This document shows positions 18,467 to 30,332 of a DNA stretch of 64,000 nucleotides, piece by piece. Source of the DNA: Hirudo medicinalis (Eukaryota; Annelida; Clitellata; Hirudinida; Hirudinidae). Numbering within the stretch: position 1 is the first letter of the stretch; the number at the start of each line of letters is the position of its first letter. The stretch covers positions 53,323 to 117,322 of the forward strand of contig MPNW01000034.1 in the NCBI GenBank assembly GCA_011800805.1. Reading direction: 5' to 3'. The position numbers and the translations under genes were made by a program. The notes beneath the pieces were generated by a model, which was given only the letters and a program-made list of their open reading frames with translations, had not been told where the DNA came from and did not search any database.

Positions 18467-21400
18467 TCAGAATTTGTCTCCATGGAGAAATCCAGTCGTT
18501 AAAGTGTTGAGAATGAATTTGATTGTTTTCCTGTAGATTCTCTCAGTGTACTTGGTGAATCGCTCACCGAGGGCGTCACTGACAGCCGTTACGAATGGTT
18601 CTTCGATGGCCTGCAGAAAGAATGTTCACTTGTTTTAAATAACAATGCCTTAAAGATGCGCCTCTATTTTAATTTTCACAATCTGAGTTCATGGAACTCA
18701 TGGATAAATGGATATATAAACTTTTATTATAAATAAATGATTATATGTAGGACCAAAGGGGTCGTCCGTTAATTATGTGTTAATTATGTCCGTTAATTTA
18801 AAACAAATTTAAGGCAATTTTTGACCCCCTCCCTCCCTTTGTCAACAACTATCAAACTTCTAGAGACCCCTTATTAAAATTATGTCAAAAAACTGACGAC
18901 TTTGCAATGGGAAAGCATAAAAAGGTCATGATTGTAAAATTTCAATATTTAAAAACCCGGGCGGGCCCCTAAAAATTATAGGACCCTTGGGCACTTGCCC
19001 CTCACAGCCGCCCTGCTTGTGAAACATAGAGGTTACAGATTATGCAAATCCGTTCAAAAAGTGACGACTGAACTGAAGGACTTAGAAATTAAATTTAAAA
19101 AAAAAATTAAAAATTAAATTAAATTCTTAGAATATTAATTAAAGTACGAGACATATCATGTGATTGGTGCAAACAAGATTGGTGTTGATGCTTATAAGGA
19201 CAATTAATGTTTGGCTGCTAATTCCCTGCATTACATCCGTATGAATCCATGTTTTGGTGTGTGAAAAGAAATAACATATTAATGTTTATTTCATTGAAGA
19301 TGGTCTGACGTAGCATATTATTATTATTATTGTTATTACGGAATCCGGAGCACTATAAGTACTCTTAGTGATTCACCCAAGCACTTTCCGTAAAATGTGG
19401 ACAATGCCCAACAAGGAGATTTGTTGAATCTCCGAAACCTTAGGATGTCCTGGTATCAATTCCACTCCTTTCGCGAAGTCTTTTCTCAAAGGTTCTAAGT
19501 GCTCCTACAACCACTGTGACGAAAACTATTGGTTTTCTCATTCCACATCCGGTTAATTTCGATCTCCAAATCCTTGTACTTGCTAATTTTTCATCTTCTT
19601 TAAGCGCGATGTTTTTATCGTCAGGGATGGAAACATCAATTAGCACACAAGACTTGGATTTTCTGTCGTGGATGTCAGGTCTGTTGGCTAAGATTTTTCT
19701 GTCCGTGATTATTGAGTAGTCCCACAAGATGGTAATCTCGTTTATATATACCACACTTCGGGTGTGCATTCCTACCATTTGTTGGGAACTTCACAACCAA
19801 GCTCACGATGAATTACCCAATGAACATAGCTGGTCACTCTGTTATGTCGGTGCAAATATACAGTTGATGCCAGCATCGTGCAACCTGTGGCTTACGGGTT
19901 TTTTTTTTGGCTTCTGGGCCTTGACACAGACTCTGCAATTGCCATCGATCTGCATCTTTAAAATCTTACGTTGGTCATACATAGTATTGAGTGTCATGAG
20001 CTGCCATGACTAAGCTTTCAGTTTCTCCTTGTGCGTTACACAATGAATACAATAGAGATGTAAATGTCATCTCTACAAGCCAACTCTTTCCCGCCATCGC
20101 TTTTGCGTTTTTCGCCTACGGTGTTTCCATCTGAGGTAAATGCCAGAGAGAACTGTTGATGACAAATTCATTAACATGCTTCTGGAGAAGCCTAGGCCGA
20201 GGCAAGAGGAGTGCGATTTAGATGAGATCACTCCTCTCCAGTTGCAAACGAATGCAGTCACATAAACCTTTGGAGGAGGAAGTTCGCCCGGACTGTTTTT
20301 TGTCATCCATGAATGACTTATAATATTTTAATAATAAGTCGTAATATTTTTGCATTTTGGATATGTGCACTTCGTCTAATGGAGAGGTGTGAGAGACGAT
20401 GGTGACATCGCAGACTGATCATTCTCCAATGCTATTAGGTCTGGCATTCTGAGGTTACCTTCAATACTTATTCTCGGCTCAACTTTGGTGATGTAGTCTT
20501 TCTTGGTCAGTTTCTTTTCTAATTGGCGGACAAGGTTGTTATGCCGCTCTCTTCTCACTGCATCCGTACTTGAGCAAACCTGGAAGATATGGTCCAGGCA
20601 CTCGAAGGCACCACATCCGGAATCACAATAAGTGTTTATCTCTGGATGATACCTGCAGATCCTGAGATTGTTTGGGAGGACGGCGCTCTGACTTTGATGC
20701 ATTGCGTATACTCACTTGGAGGCATCCTGGAATGATCGTCCACTATCCAATCACTAATTCCTGCCCCTTGGGAAAAAACTGAAGTGCCTATCCATCGACT
20801 GAGTCATATAAGCTCTCAAGTTTAAGTTGTTCCCTGGCTGTGGGTCCTTTTGAATTTCCAAACTTTCTGTATTCGCAAAGAATTGCGCTGTTATCTTTCA
20901 AAACATCAAGCAGAAACTCCTTGAAGGAATGTTCTTATTTGGACTTCGTCTGTGCCGCCATTACCAACATTCTATTGATTCTAATGATCGGCACCCATTT
21001 TCTGAGCTGCAGTAATCCGAGTCTTCCAGCCTTGACTCCCCCATGGATGAAAGCAACCGAAAGACATGAAAGATGAGTTGTATTATAATTTATGAGTGGA
21101 TTAACTTGATTAATTTTAAGATTAAGGGTTAGGGTTAGGGTAAAAATCCCGGAAAATCATGTCATGAATTAATGGAGTTTCTTAATATGGTGCACATTCA
21201 CCAAAAACAACAATTTTGGAATAATCACTAGCAGAACATCAAATAGCATGTGAAAATATTTGTAAGGCTACAGCCCGAATTTAAGTTTGTAAGTGAACTT
21301 AGACTGTTCTTACGACATTTTAAAAATCAGGGAATAAAGGAAATGACTTGGACTTATTGAAAAAAGTGAAAGGCGGAACATAAAACCTTCAAAAATCTTT

Positions 21401-22850
21401 TTGCCGCAAGAGAATCCATTAAATTATCATAGTTATTATCCACTTTGAATCCACTTTTAATAGATATTAAACCATAGTGTATCAAAGCCCCAAATAACAA
21501 AACTGAAAGATGCATCGACAAAAAGAGTGGTGAACAAATGGACACAACTAATCAAGAAAGATTGAAAAAAAGCTTGGAAATAAATTTTATCCTTGATGAC
21601 CAGAAAGTGGCTGCTCAGGCAGATGATTTGCCGCATCCTAATCAGCGATGATGATGAAGGTGGGGAACTGTGATCGATATGTCACATAATCATGTGCAAT
21701 CATTGCACACCTTTGTTTTCATGTTGTTAATTAAGACTTCATCCTCTTCGTGATGATCCAACATCAAACAAGTCACGTGGCTAATTAACAGTCTTCCTGT
21801 TCATTCGCACATGTCATGAAATTACTTCCTAAACATTTGTTTAAATCTTAAAAACATGCTTTCACTTGGATTTCTTTTTTTTTCTTCATTTCATTCGATG
21901 AAGCTTAAGAACATTCGATTGAATCAAGTGGACTATTGAAACTGTTCAATTAACAAAAATTAAAAAATACTTTTATTTACAAAACATTAGAAAAGAATTA
22001 CAGCAACTTTATAATGACAAGCAAAAATCTGTAAATAATTTAGAACAATTAATGAAATCTTTGAGAAATTGTCTAAGTACTCAAATTTAAATCTTATTTT
22101 TACCGTTAAATTTACTTAACATAATTTCATTTTCATATTTAATCAATTTGGCTTTTTTAATATTTAACTTTTTGTAATTTTTTAACAAAATAAGTTGCTA
22201 TACAAACAAACCCAGAATATGACTTGGCTGAAATTCTCGAATCGTCTGTGAGACTTGCCAGTGGTGAGTAGCATGTCAATTAAGTAGTCGACGTCGTCCA
22301 AGTTGCCAATTGCTTCGTCGAGTGCGTTCATAACGAGGAGGGCGTGATTCTCGAGGGAACGACTTGTGCCCAGGTCTGCTTTATCGACGGATCTGAACTG
22401 CTCGAACATGGCTTTGACGTCTGATCTTGTCTCAAACATCCTGCAACATTTTACTGATGAATGGGGACTGACCGTTTACAGAATTTAGGTGTGTAATTAA
22501 TTTAAAGTGAATTAATTCTTTATTCAGTGAAAGTACAAAAACTATGCATTACTATTTTTAAAACTCTTTGAATATTATCGTTGATGAGAATAAAAGAATG
22601 AATACAAATACAACGGGGTTATGTAGTGTTACAAGGTATTGCAAGTCAACCTGAGGAACATGGCCACTCCTGTGCTGATAATGTTTTTGTTGATGGTTTT
22701 CCAGGTCTGAGTGATGAGGAAGACGTCTCTTTCGTTTAGAGGAAGAACTATTTTCTTCAAGTCTGGTTTCGATACCAGATCGTTGTTTAAGTCGTCCTTC
22801 TGAAAATGCCACTTCTCCGGAAAGACTTTCATGGAAGCAACGCAACCCAT
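18467..22850 (-). CDS. Globin, globin-X-like, with predicted N-terminal acylation
   Basis: Three exons, 22651-22850, 22224-22440 and 18467-18610, encode 186 residues. The fold markers are present: helix A tryptophan in QTWKTI, the CD-corner Phe in MFEQF (F82), distal His in ENHALLVM (H99) and proximal His in TGKSH (H131). The 32-residue spacing equals that of neuroglobin. Intron 1 splits an Arg codon (AG|G) before MFETRSD, the conserved B12.2 site; intron 2 lies near the conserved G7.0 site. The protein starts MGCVASMK: Gly2 is a myristoylation site and Cys3 a possible palmitoylation site, as known for globin X of fish and protostomes. A membrane-attached redox or nitrite role is inferred, not shown. 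Intron 2 (3.6 kb) holds two R2-like retrotransposon ends. A different start is possible but would lose the acylation motif. Confidence 0.88.
19316..20030 (-). mobile_element. R2-like non-LTR retrotransposon, C-terminal endonuclease region and 3' tail (decayed)
   Basis: Translated on the minus strand, this shows a Cys-rich knuckle (GNCRVCVKAQ near 19930), then ILWDYSIITDRKILANRPDI. After these come IDVSIPDDKN and a VVVGALRTFEKR stretch. This order is typical of the restriction-like endonuclease end of R2-type elements. The 3' sequence after the frame ends in an AT triplet run at 19316-19335. It is 5' truncated and lies inside globin intron 2. Confidence 0.7.
20073..20705 (-). mobile_element. 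Second R2/NeSL-like element, C-terminal zinc knuckle and endonuclease (decayed)
   Basis: The minus-strand frame 20376-20702 has NLRICRYHPEINTYCDSGCG, a Cys/His knuckle (ECLDHIFQVC) and NLRMPDLIALEN, a P-D motif. After a break, 20073-20306 continues with VYVTAFVCNWRGVISS, the tail typical of restriction-like-endonuclease LINEs. It is a different family from its neighbour at 19.3-20.0 kb. Frameshifts and 5' truncation make it a dead copy. Confidence 0.65.
21120..21143. repeat. Short TTAGGG-type run
   Basis: The sequence aagggttagggttagggta holds about two and a half TTAGGG units, in globin intron 2. It is too short to be more than an interstitial relic or chance. Confidence 0.5.
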
Positions 22851-24761
22851 CGATGAAAATGCATAAACACAATTCGATGATCCACTAAAATGTAATTCAG
22901 TCTTAGTGCGTAGTATTCTCTTGAATTCAGTATTTATTGGAATCCAAGAGGCACGCAACCACATCACAGGACTTATTAAGGTACTCGAATGCGTCAATAG
23001 TTATTTCCTAATATTTTCGGATTCTTTCGAAGACGATTCAAGAAAATATTTTCAGCAAAATGTTTCTTTTAATTGTTTTCCTCATTTCAATTTCAAATTA
23101 AGCAATAAAATTAAGCTTTAAATTATGACTACTTTTCCGAAATCACCAAAATGGGATCATGATGCAGTAATCATAGCACCGTAAAGAGTATTAATTAATC
23201 CACTCGTTTATCCATCCATTTATTCAAGACAGAATCTTCTCAAGATCTGATCAGCGATCTAAACATGAACGAATCAAGCAGAAACCACGTACAAAGAAAG
23301 GAAGAAATTGATTGTTATCAGATTCATTTGGATGATGACTGAAAGATTTGTAACTGAATGCTGTATGCCGTAACTTTTAAAATGCAACTGTTCCTTCGAC
23401 ATGTTGGACTTTAAGCATTTTTAATAAAAATTATCATTGAATTAATAATTACATTTGGTCAACTAAAAAAGCGAGAGAAGCTCTTCAACAATTTCCGCAC
23501 AATAATAAAAAATCAATTTCGTGGGTTACATTTGCGGATTTGAAGAAATTGATTATGTTGGATGGTAAATTTAGTATTTAATAAACGTAAAACACTTTTA
23601 TGGTCGTTACTTAATAAAGCTAATTAATCTTAACCATCAGTTGATGCTTGGAAGCTCTTATAAAACTGAACACAACCATTAATTGGCATTAAGCATTGTA
23701 TCAACGGTTCAATAACCTATATTACGTCGTCTCCACCAACAGTTTTCAGAGAGTTTGCTTCTTTATTTGTTAATTCTTGTCCGCTTGAATTCAATACTTT
23801 ATGCATAGAAAACTCTTGCCGTTCCAATGAATGGAATGACTGGTTAATGAAATTGAAGGTCGTAGAAGGCATGAAGTGGACTTTAATGTGGACAACTAAA
23901 AATTGTCCTAGATACATTTAATCAAAATAAAGAATAAGAATAAGAAAGAAACGAAAACATAATGTAAACTTGGTTGGTTCTCAAATCCACTTTACAAGAT
24001 AATCTTTTTGTGCATAATTTGTTTCGGCAATATTTAACATGTTGAAGATGCCAACACGACAAACGACAAGCGATGCTTGATACAAAATCACTCAATTTGA
24101 ATGCAAATAATGGGCCGTTAATATTTTCTGAAAGGACTCGGAAGCTTTTGAAAGCAACCGACGAAGAAATAGCAACAGTTAATTTTAATAGTTAATTTAT
24201 TGACACCCACGTCAGGGAAGGAAAACAAAAAGATGTTTTGAACTTCTTTGACCGATATAACTAAAATAACAAATATTTCTTCACCAATATGGATGAACTT
24301 TTAAACATCTTGCTCCAAATTTGCATCTACCCTCCAAATAATGGGAACACACCTCCATTCTCATATCTGCAACAAAGACATTCTATCGTTAATTAACAAA
24401 TATTATTTCTCTTAAAAATTACGAATTAAGGATGCAAGAAAGATCCAATAAATAAATAAAGTCGCACGAATCTAAAGGATTACGTAACAAATAATAGCGA
24501 AATATATTGCGTGATAATAATATAGAATCATTGTTCCAACAACAAACGCTTGCTAATACCTCTCACAAGGAATTAAGTAGAATATTAAAGAGCCTGAAAG
24601 AATAATATTTACCAATAAATATTGGTATTTCAGGATATGATGATGTAAAGACGATGAATAAGGATACACTGGGGTTACAATATTCCAACAATAATTTTGG
24701 TATTAGGCTGACAATAATGAAATATGTAAATATTCCGTTGCTTGCTTAAATACAAAAGTTT
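22851..24761. other. Intergenic, between the globin start and the orphan gene stop
   Basis: AT-rich DNA without a supported gene. Open frames at 22906-23121 (+) and 23717-23917 (-) lack recognisable motifs or flanking splice sites that extend them. The globin promoter and the 3' UTR of the next gene must lie here. Confidence 0.45.
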
Positions 24762-27700
24762 CTAACTTTGGCTTGTGGAACATTTTTGAGCAGTGAAAGG
24801 CCCGCTAGATCGGTGTAAGTGACCAAAATCTGTTGTTATGTTGTTCGTGGAGATGGTGAAAGGTGGTAATAACTGGTGGAATGATGTGATATTCTTTGGT
24901 TGATGAGGTGCCAAAAGTAGAGGCATTCTCATTCCGGGGTTGCCAATATAGCCATTAAAATAATTTATGTTAGGATTATTCAAAATATTATTACGATTTT
25001 GATTAAAATTATTGGTAAATCCGCAATTAATTAAAGGAGTGATGGTCTTGAGATGTGGAGGCTGAGACTGCCTTTGTGTACATTTTGATGTCGGTTTAAG
25101 ATCTTGCGAAGAAGTTGTTAAGATGGAACTTTTTGGCGGCGAATTTTGTGATGGAGATGTTTTTGTTGCGATGTTTCCAGTAGTTGTTGGAGTTGATTTG
25201 CCACTTTTATAGACGGTTGCTTCTTCGTGAGGTTCCTTCGACGTCTCTCTAAGAAGAAAACAAAAATATATCTTTTTAAATGTTATTTTAGATAGTTATT
25301 CAATGCCTTAGGATGGTCTCAGTTTGTCTCAATATGTTAAATACTAGTTATTTAAAAGTTTTAATCGATCGTTTGATGGAAAATAAATGCTCCAGTTGAC
25401 CAACCTTGCATCGTCTCTCACCAATTCATCAACATCTTCAACTGTAGCAGCAACTTCATTAACATTATCATCTTCATTAATGTTATCATCTTCATTAATA
25501 ACACCATCTTCATCAATGTTATCATCTTCATTAATGATATCATCTACATTAATAACACCATCTTCATCAATGTTATCATCTTCATTAATGTTATCATCTC
25601 CATTAATAACACCATCTTCATCAATGTTATCATCTTCATTAATGTTATCATCTTCATTAATAACACGATCTTCATCAATGTTATCATCTTCATTAATGAT
25701 ATCATCTACATTAATAACACCATCTTCATCAATGTTATCATCTTCATTAATGTTATCATCTTCATTAATAACACGATCTTCATTAATGTTATCATCTTCA
25801 TCAATGTTATCATCTCCATTAATAACACCATCTTCATTAATGTTATCATCTTCATCAATGTTATCATCTCCATTAATAACACCATCTTCATTAATGTTAT
25901 CATCTTCATCACCACCTGCACCAAAGTCAGCATTTTCACCAAAGTTACAATCCATATTCGTAACGTATTCTTTTCTACATTCGATTTGATTTGAATCTTG
26001 AACTTTTTCCTCCACTTGGCGATTAATAATATTTCCATCGAAGAATTCAAGAGGAATTCGGATGGGATAAACTCGAACATTGACCATGTCTGCCGCAGTC
26101 ATAATGATCGGTTCTGTTGGGGAATCACATTCGCTAAAAATAAAAGATTCTATCATTAAATCAGTTAAACAACTTTTTAAGGAGTATTTCACAATTAGAC
26201 TAGAGATTCTAAATTTACCAAGAATTTTAAATATACACCGAGACGTTAAACGCTAATTATAAAATTATCCAAATCGCAATACTTGAGTAAATTGCTGCGA
26301 ACACACTAATATACAATAAGTACAATAATATAAGTTACTTTTGCTTAATTGCATTTCACCTCCTTATTATCATTGAATAACTACCCAAATTTGGAATAAT
26401 CAAACGGAGTACATCTGGATTCCCTTTCTCGTTGAAAAATTGACTCAAAACTGAAATTGCCCCTCATAAAATGGACGAAGTCTCCAACAAGTTCAATCGC
26501 TTCGGGTCTCCTCCACGAATGAGGAGAACTTTCTTCCTTCCTGAAACAATGCACTTTGTTTACTTTCGTTCTCATCGTCATCGATGGTCAACTTAACCGC
26601 ACCTGTTATCGTCCTTTGGTAATGAAACCATCTTTTTGCATGTTGATTCATTTTCATCGAGTTTCATCTTCTTAGCCTTATTTTCCATGCTTTCGACTTG
26701 TTCATCTCTCAGTTCTCTACAGTGTCTAATTTCGTAGAACCTCGGTAGTAGATATAAATCGCCTGCATTTTTAAAGTTTAAAGTTTTATTTAATGAAACA
26801 TTAGTATTAACTTTTATAAATGAAATACACGTTATCTTTACAAACTTAAGTTACAATCTCAGTGAGGTGTGACTCAAACAAAAGTAAGTAACATGTTGTA
26901 ACGTTGAGGTGAAGTTAGTACCAGTACATGCACAGTTCCAACTATGTTCCATTAATTTATGAATAATTATTTCTGTACTTCGCATTTTAAATCAGAATAA
27001 TCTGAATGCCTTCACCCTTTTTGCAAAAAAAGACAGGGACTGCAATTAGCGAATTATTATCTTATGGAAATTTAGCACTGCTATTGAAATGTCATTCTTA
27101 GCCAGACTACAGAGCCCACCTAAAAACAGGTAATATTTTCCAGTGTCGAATACCTTATTTTAAAGGTATAAATCTCTATATAGATGTAAAATATCTATTA
27201 AATGAAGTTGTCATTAGTTAATTTATAAGCAATAAGATGCTTTATTTATTATTTTTAGCTGTCAATTCCCATCACACTGGTGCGGTATCGAACCATAATT
27301 CGAAACATAACCGATGGATTATTGCATCGTAGTATGCGTAGGTACGCATTACATATAACTTAATATTGTTTTATATTTATATTCATGGACATATGTAATA
27401 GAAAATTCCACAAAATCTACGCAAAAATACGAGTAGAAAGTAAAAGGTTTTTTTGTGTAGTTTATCGATAAATTAAGTGATTTATTATTGGCTTAAGTCG
27501 CAAGTGCGTAACATTTGGATAAACTATTTCTGATATAATAAAAATATTTATGATGTTTCATTAACTGCAAATAGTTTTAAAATAGCAATTATCAATGATT
27601 GATATATGCAAGATGGGTGTAATTAACTTGTACGTGATGCAAACAATTTAAAAGCATTATTCATTTTGTTAAATTCATTGTGTTGTTCAATTAGCTACTG

Positions 27701-28171
27701 TTCATAAAAATTACTGAGCCTCTGCATATATATAGCAGGGCGGCATCGCAATCGGTTTGTCCAATTCATCAAGTTATGCTGAGGACATTAGTAAAATATT
27801 ACTACTACGACATCACAATAGGTCAATAAGTTAAATTTTGGGCCTAAAAGTTGTGTTCCATCCAAATTTAGCTAAAAAACAACCCCTCCTTACATAAGAA
27901 TGTTTCCACTAATATCTAATCTCTACATTTTAGCAAATCTTAGGTTTAACTATTAAAAATGCTTCAGTAAACTTATTCGTAATAAATACATCATCAAAAT
28001 ATGGGTTTTTATAGTAAATAATATCAGCATATGTTTTTAGCATTATCAAACCTAAATTATGCAACTAAAACTAAAGATTATTTTTCATCGTATAAAACCA
28101 CTCACTTATTATATAATTGATAAAAATGTAAACTTACTTAAATCAAATAAAGAATGCTTAACGGAACCCAT
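24762..28171 (-). CDS. Unrecognised protein with Asp/Asn/Ile/Glu tandem repeats
   Basis: Five exons with consistent phases: 28138-28171, 26603-26762, 26385-26540, 25405-26133 and 24762-25248. They give 521 residues. I do not recognise the family. Residues 1-115 look like a folded or conserved part: MGSVKHSLFDLSDLYLLPRF, then EIRHCRELRDEQ, a basic stretch ENKAKKMKL, and RRPEAIELVGDFVHFMRGNF. Residues about 117-190 are mixed. Residues about 192-342 are roughly 25 six-residue units of the type D-D-N-I-N-E, grouped in threes as 18-residue units. Residues 343-521 are rich in Ser, Thr, Pro and Asn, with P-x-x-S motifs and an Asn-rich stretch near 435. There is no signal peptide or membrane segment. 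The open frame runs through five splice sites without a stop, so it is very likely a real gene. A nuclear, scaffold or biomineral role would be a guess. Confidence 0.72.
25455..25915. repeat. Coding minisatellite, 18-bp units in 54-bp higher-order units
   Basis: About 25 copies of an 18-base unit (plus strand form ttatcatcttcattaatg) run head to tail. Every third unit differs (acaccatcttcatcaa), which makes a 54-base period. A longer duplication that includes the variant gatatcatctacattaa is seen twice (25538 and 25698). It lies inside exon 4 of the orphan gene and keeps the frame, so copy number can change by six residues without breaking the protein. Confidence 0.9.
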
Positions 28172-30332
28172 TGTTTTGGTTTTATTCGACCTTATTTAAT
28201 TGAATCTCGTGGCCATATCTGCTCACCGAAACTCCGCCATAGCCTGAAAACAAAAGACGTGAAAAGGTTTTATTGCTAGGATTTACATTTTATTTTTAAT
28301 ATCCATGTTATGAAAATAAAATAAAATTTTGAAATAAATTTTAAAATTTACATGTAGTAAAATTAGAAATCTAATCAAACTTTGATTATTGATTGGATCT
28401 TTTTTTACCAAAAGTCAGAATCCATAGATTATAAAATCTGTTTCAACTGTTATTCGCTGATCTACATTTTTTTCGCTTGAAAGTTATAATATTTTATAAT
28501 AATATTTTACAATAATATTTTATTCAAATTTTGTTCTGTTAAACCACGTTAAGTTACGTTAAGTAATAAATGATCCATCTGAACAATTGGAGAACATTTT
28601 CAGCATCTGAGTCGTTTAAGGAAGAAGTTTCCTTTAAAGCATAATTTATGAAATTATGCAATAAATGCGTGAGTTACTTTTGTCAATACTTTTTCATAAT
28701 TATGTAACATTTTCCTAATGAATATACAAAAATAATGCTCGTACATAACATAACCACCTAAATTACTGTTTTCTCAGCTTTGTGATAAAACTAGGAGAGT
28801 ACCAGGATTGTTTATAAAGTATTGCCAATACCAATACCAATATTTTTTTCAATTAGTTTTTTAGCAATGCTTTTCCTAAGTATTTTTTGGAAATAATAAG
28901 AACTCAAACAATATTCAATAAAAGCAAAACAAGTTTATTCAAAAACTGATGAAAAATTGTTTATTGAAAAAATTATACATTTATATATCAAATTATATAA
29001 TTACATATGCAAATATGTGATTATGCATTTATCAATTTACTGGACACATGAATAACAACATTTCTACAGTATAATCTGTCCGCAAGCTTGGGATCTGGCT
29101 AGACTCAGACTGTTCCATGACCAATCACATCAACAAAAAACTCGTTCCTGCTACGCATCTCTCAGGGAAATTCGTAGCATCGCTGCTCCACTTTCATTTG
29201 ATATGCGGAAGATTCTTATTACATCTTCTATCCTATCAAAGATTGATTACATCAATTCAACTCTGGTCAGTTTACCTGCCTACCACCTCGAGCAACTTCA
29301 GCGATTTATCATTATGATCATTATGCAAATCATAAACAAAAGAAAACATGACCATGTCACTCGTCATCTCTTTGATATCCACTGGTGACGCATTTGCCAG
29401 AGAATTGACTACAAAATCTCTTTTTCTCGTTTTCAAGTCTCTCCTGGGTCATGCACCGTCATATCTGCCTTTCACTCGCACTGAACAAATTCCCGCTAGG
29501 CGCGGGCTCAGATCAGCAACCAGGGGCTCCCTCGTCAAATCATCTGCCCGACGTGCGACTCTGGATGTCAAGTCTATAGATGTTGTTGGCCCACAGATCT
29601 GGAATAGACTCCCCCCTCGATTACCAACACTTATCCAGCCGGATTTCACTTCGCCCTCTAAACCCTCCTCTTCAGAGAAAGCTTCCCTCTACATTAGTGG
29701 TCTTGAAGTTCTGTTGAACATAATCACTCTAATCAAACTCTGTATCATTATCATTCTAAATTAATGTTATCCAGATTGCATGCTAATGGATTCATTGTTT
29801 TCAATTGCAATTGCTTTCACAATTGTATTCTTTTACAAAAACTTTCTGGTCTGGAAGCAGACTGGTGACTTTAAATTCATCGTTTAAGTTCTCTTAATTT
29901 TTTTTCTCTTAATTCTCTTAATTTTATTTCGGGGTGAGGTTCGAAAAAAGTTTTGGTATCGAGTAAATAAAAATCTAGCTGCAAAAAGTAACGACGGTAG
30001 TCCGGCCAATACTGCCATATCAACAGTCTTGGAGAATACGTATATTTGTGTTATTTTTTAAGGGAAAATTTAGATAAAAGAATTTATGAGTAAACTCGAC
30101 TTTAATAACTCGACTTTAATATGAGAAAATAAGTTTCAAAAAGTTGGCCAATTATTAATTTAATTCCAATAAGAGTTTTCCCACACGTGGTCTAGTTTTG
30201 ACATTGTTTGCAGCTGAAAAAAGATCAGTGAATTTTTTCTCGTTTTTTTTTAGATTAATTGATGATGACCGTCTTCATGAATTATAAAATTGATGACGAA
30301 AGTCGAGTTCATGGACTGCAACTTTAGAACTT
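28172..30332. other. Intergenic, orphan-gene 5' flank and bestrophin 3' flank
   Basis: Mostly very AT-rich. A small GC-richer patch at 28205-28250, just upstream of the orphan gene ATG, may be its 5' UTR or promoter. It has an upstream ATG (ATGGCGGAG) in another frame. The LINE fragment at 29090-29765 is listed separately. Confidence 0.4.
29090..29765 (+). mobile_element. CR1/L2-like LINE, reverse transcriptase C-terminal end (decayed)
   Basis: Frames spread over two registers read SKIDYINSTLVSLPAYHLEQ, HDHVTRHLFDIHW, then VFKSLLGHAPSYLPF and VVGPQIWNRLPP. This is the standard end of CR1/L2-type polymerases (R-I-D-Y-C-N-S-L, L-F-D-L-H-W, A-P-x-Y-L). Stops and frame changes show it is dead, and the 5' part is missing. 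The segment 29535-29620 matches 17990-18085. Confidence 0.8.

Noticed and set aside
21120..21143. Telomeric repeats indicating a chromosome end or fusion
   Set aside because: Only about two and a half units, inside a gene intron; not enough for a fusion scar.
22558..22997. Two overlapping minus-strand frames of 104 and 122 codons
   Set aside because: The real coding part is globin exon 1 from 22850 to 22651; the rest is upstream sequence, or the wrong frame.
25455..25915. Regularly spaced repeats that could suggest a CRISPR array
   Set aside because: Units are contiguous with no unique spacers, lie in a coding exon, and the genome is animal.
25387..25989. 200-codon Ser/Leu-rich open frame on the plus strand
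   Set aside because: It is the antisense reading of the orphan gene's tandem repeat; its composition follows from the unit, and it has no start context or splice support.
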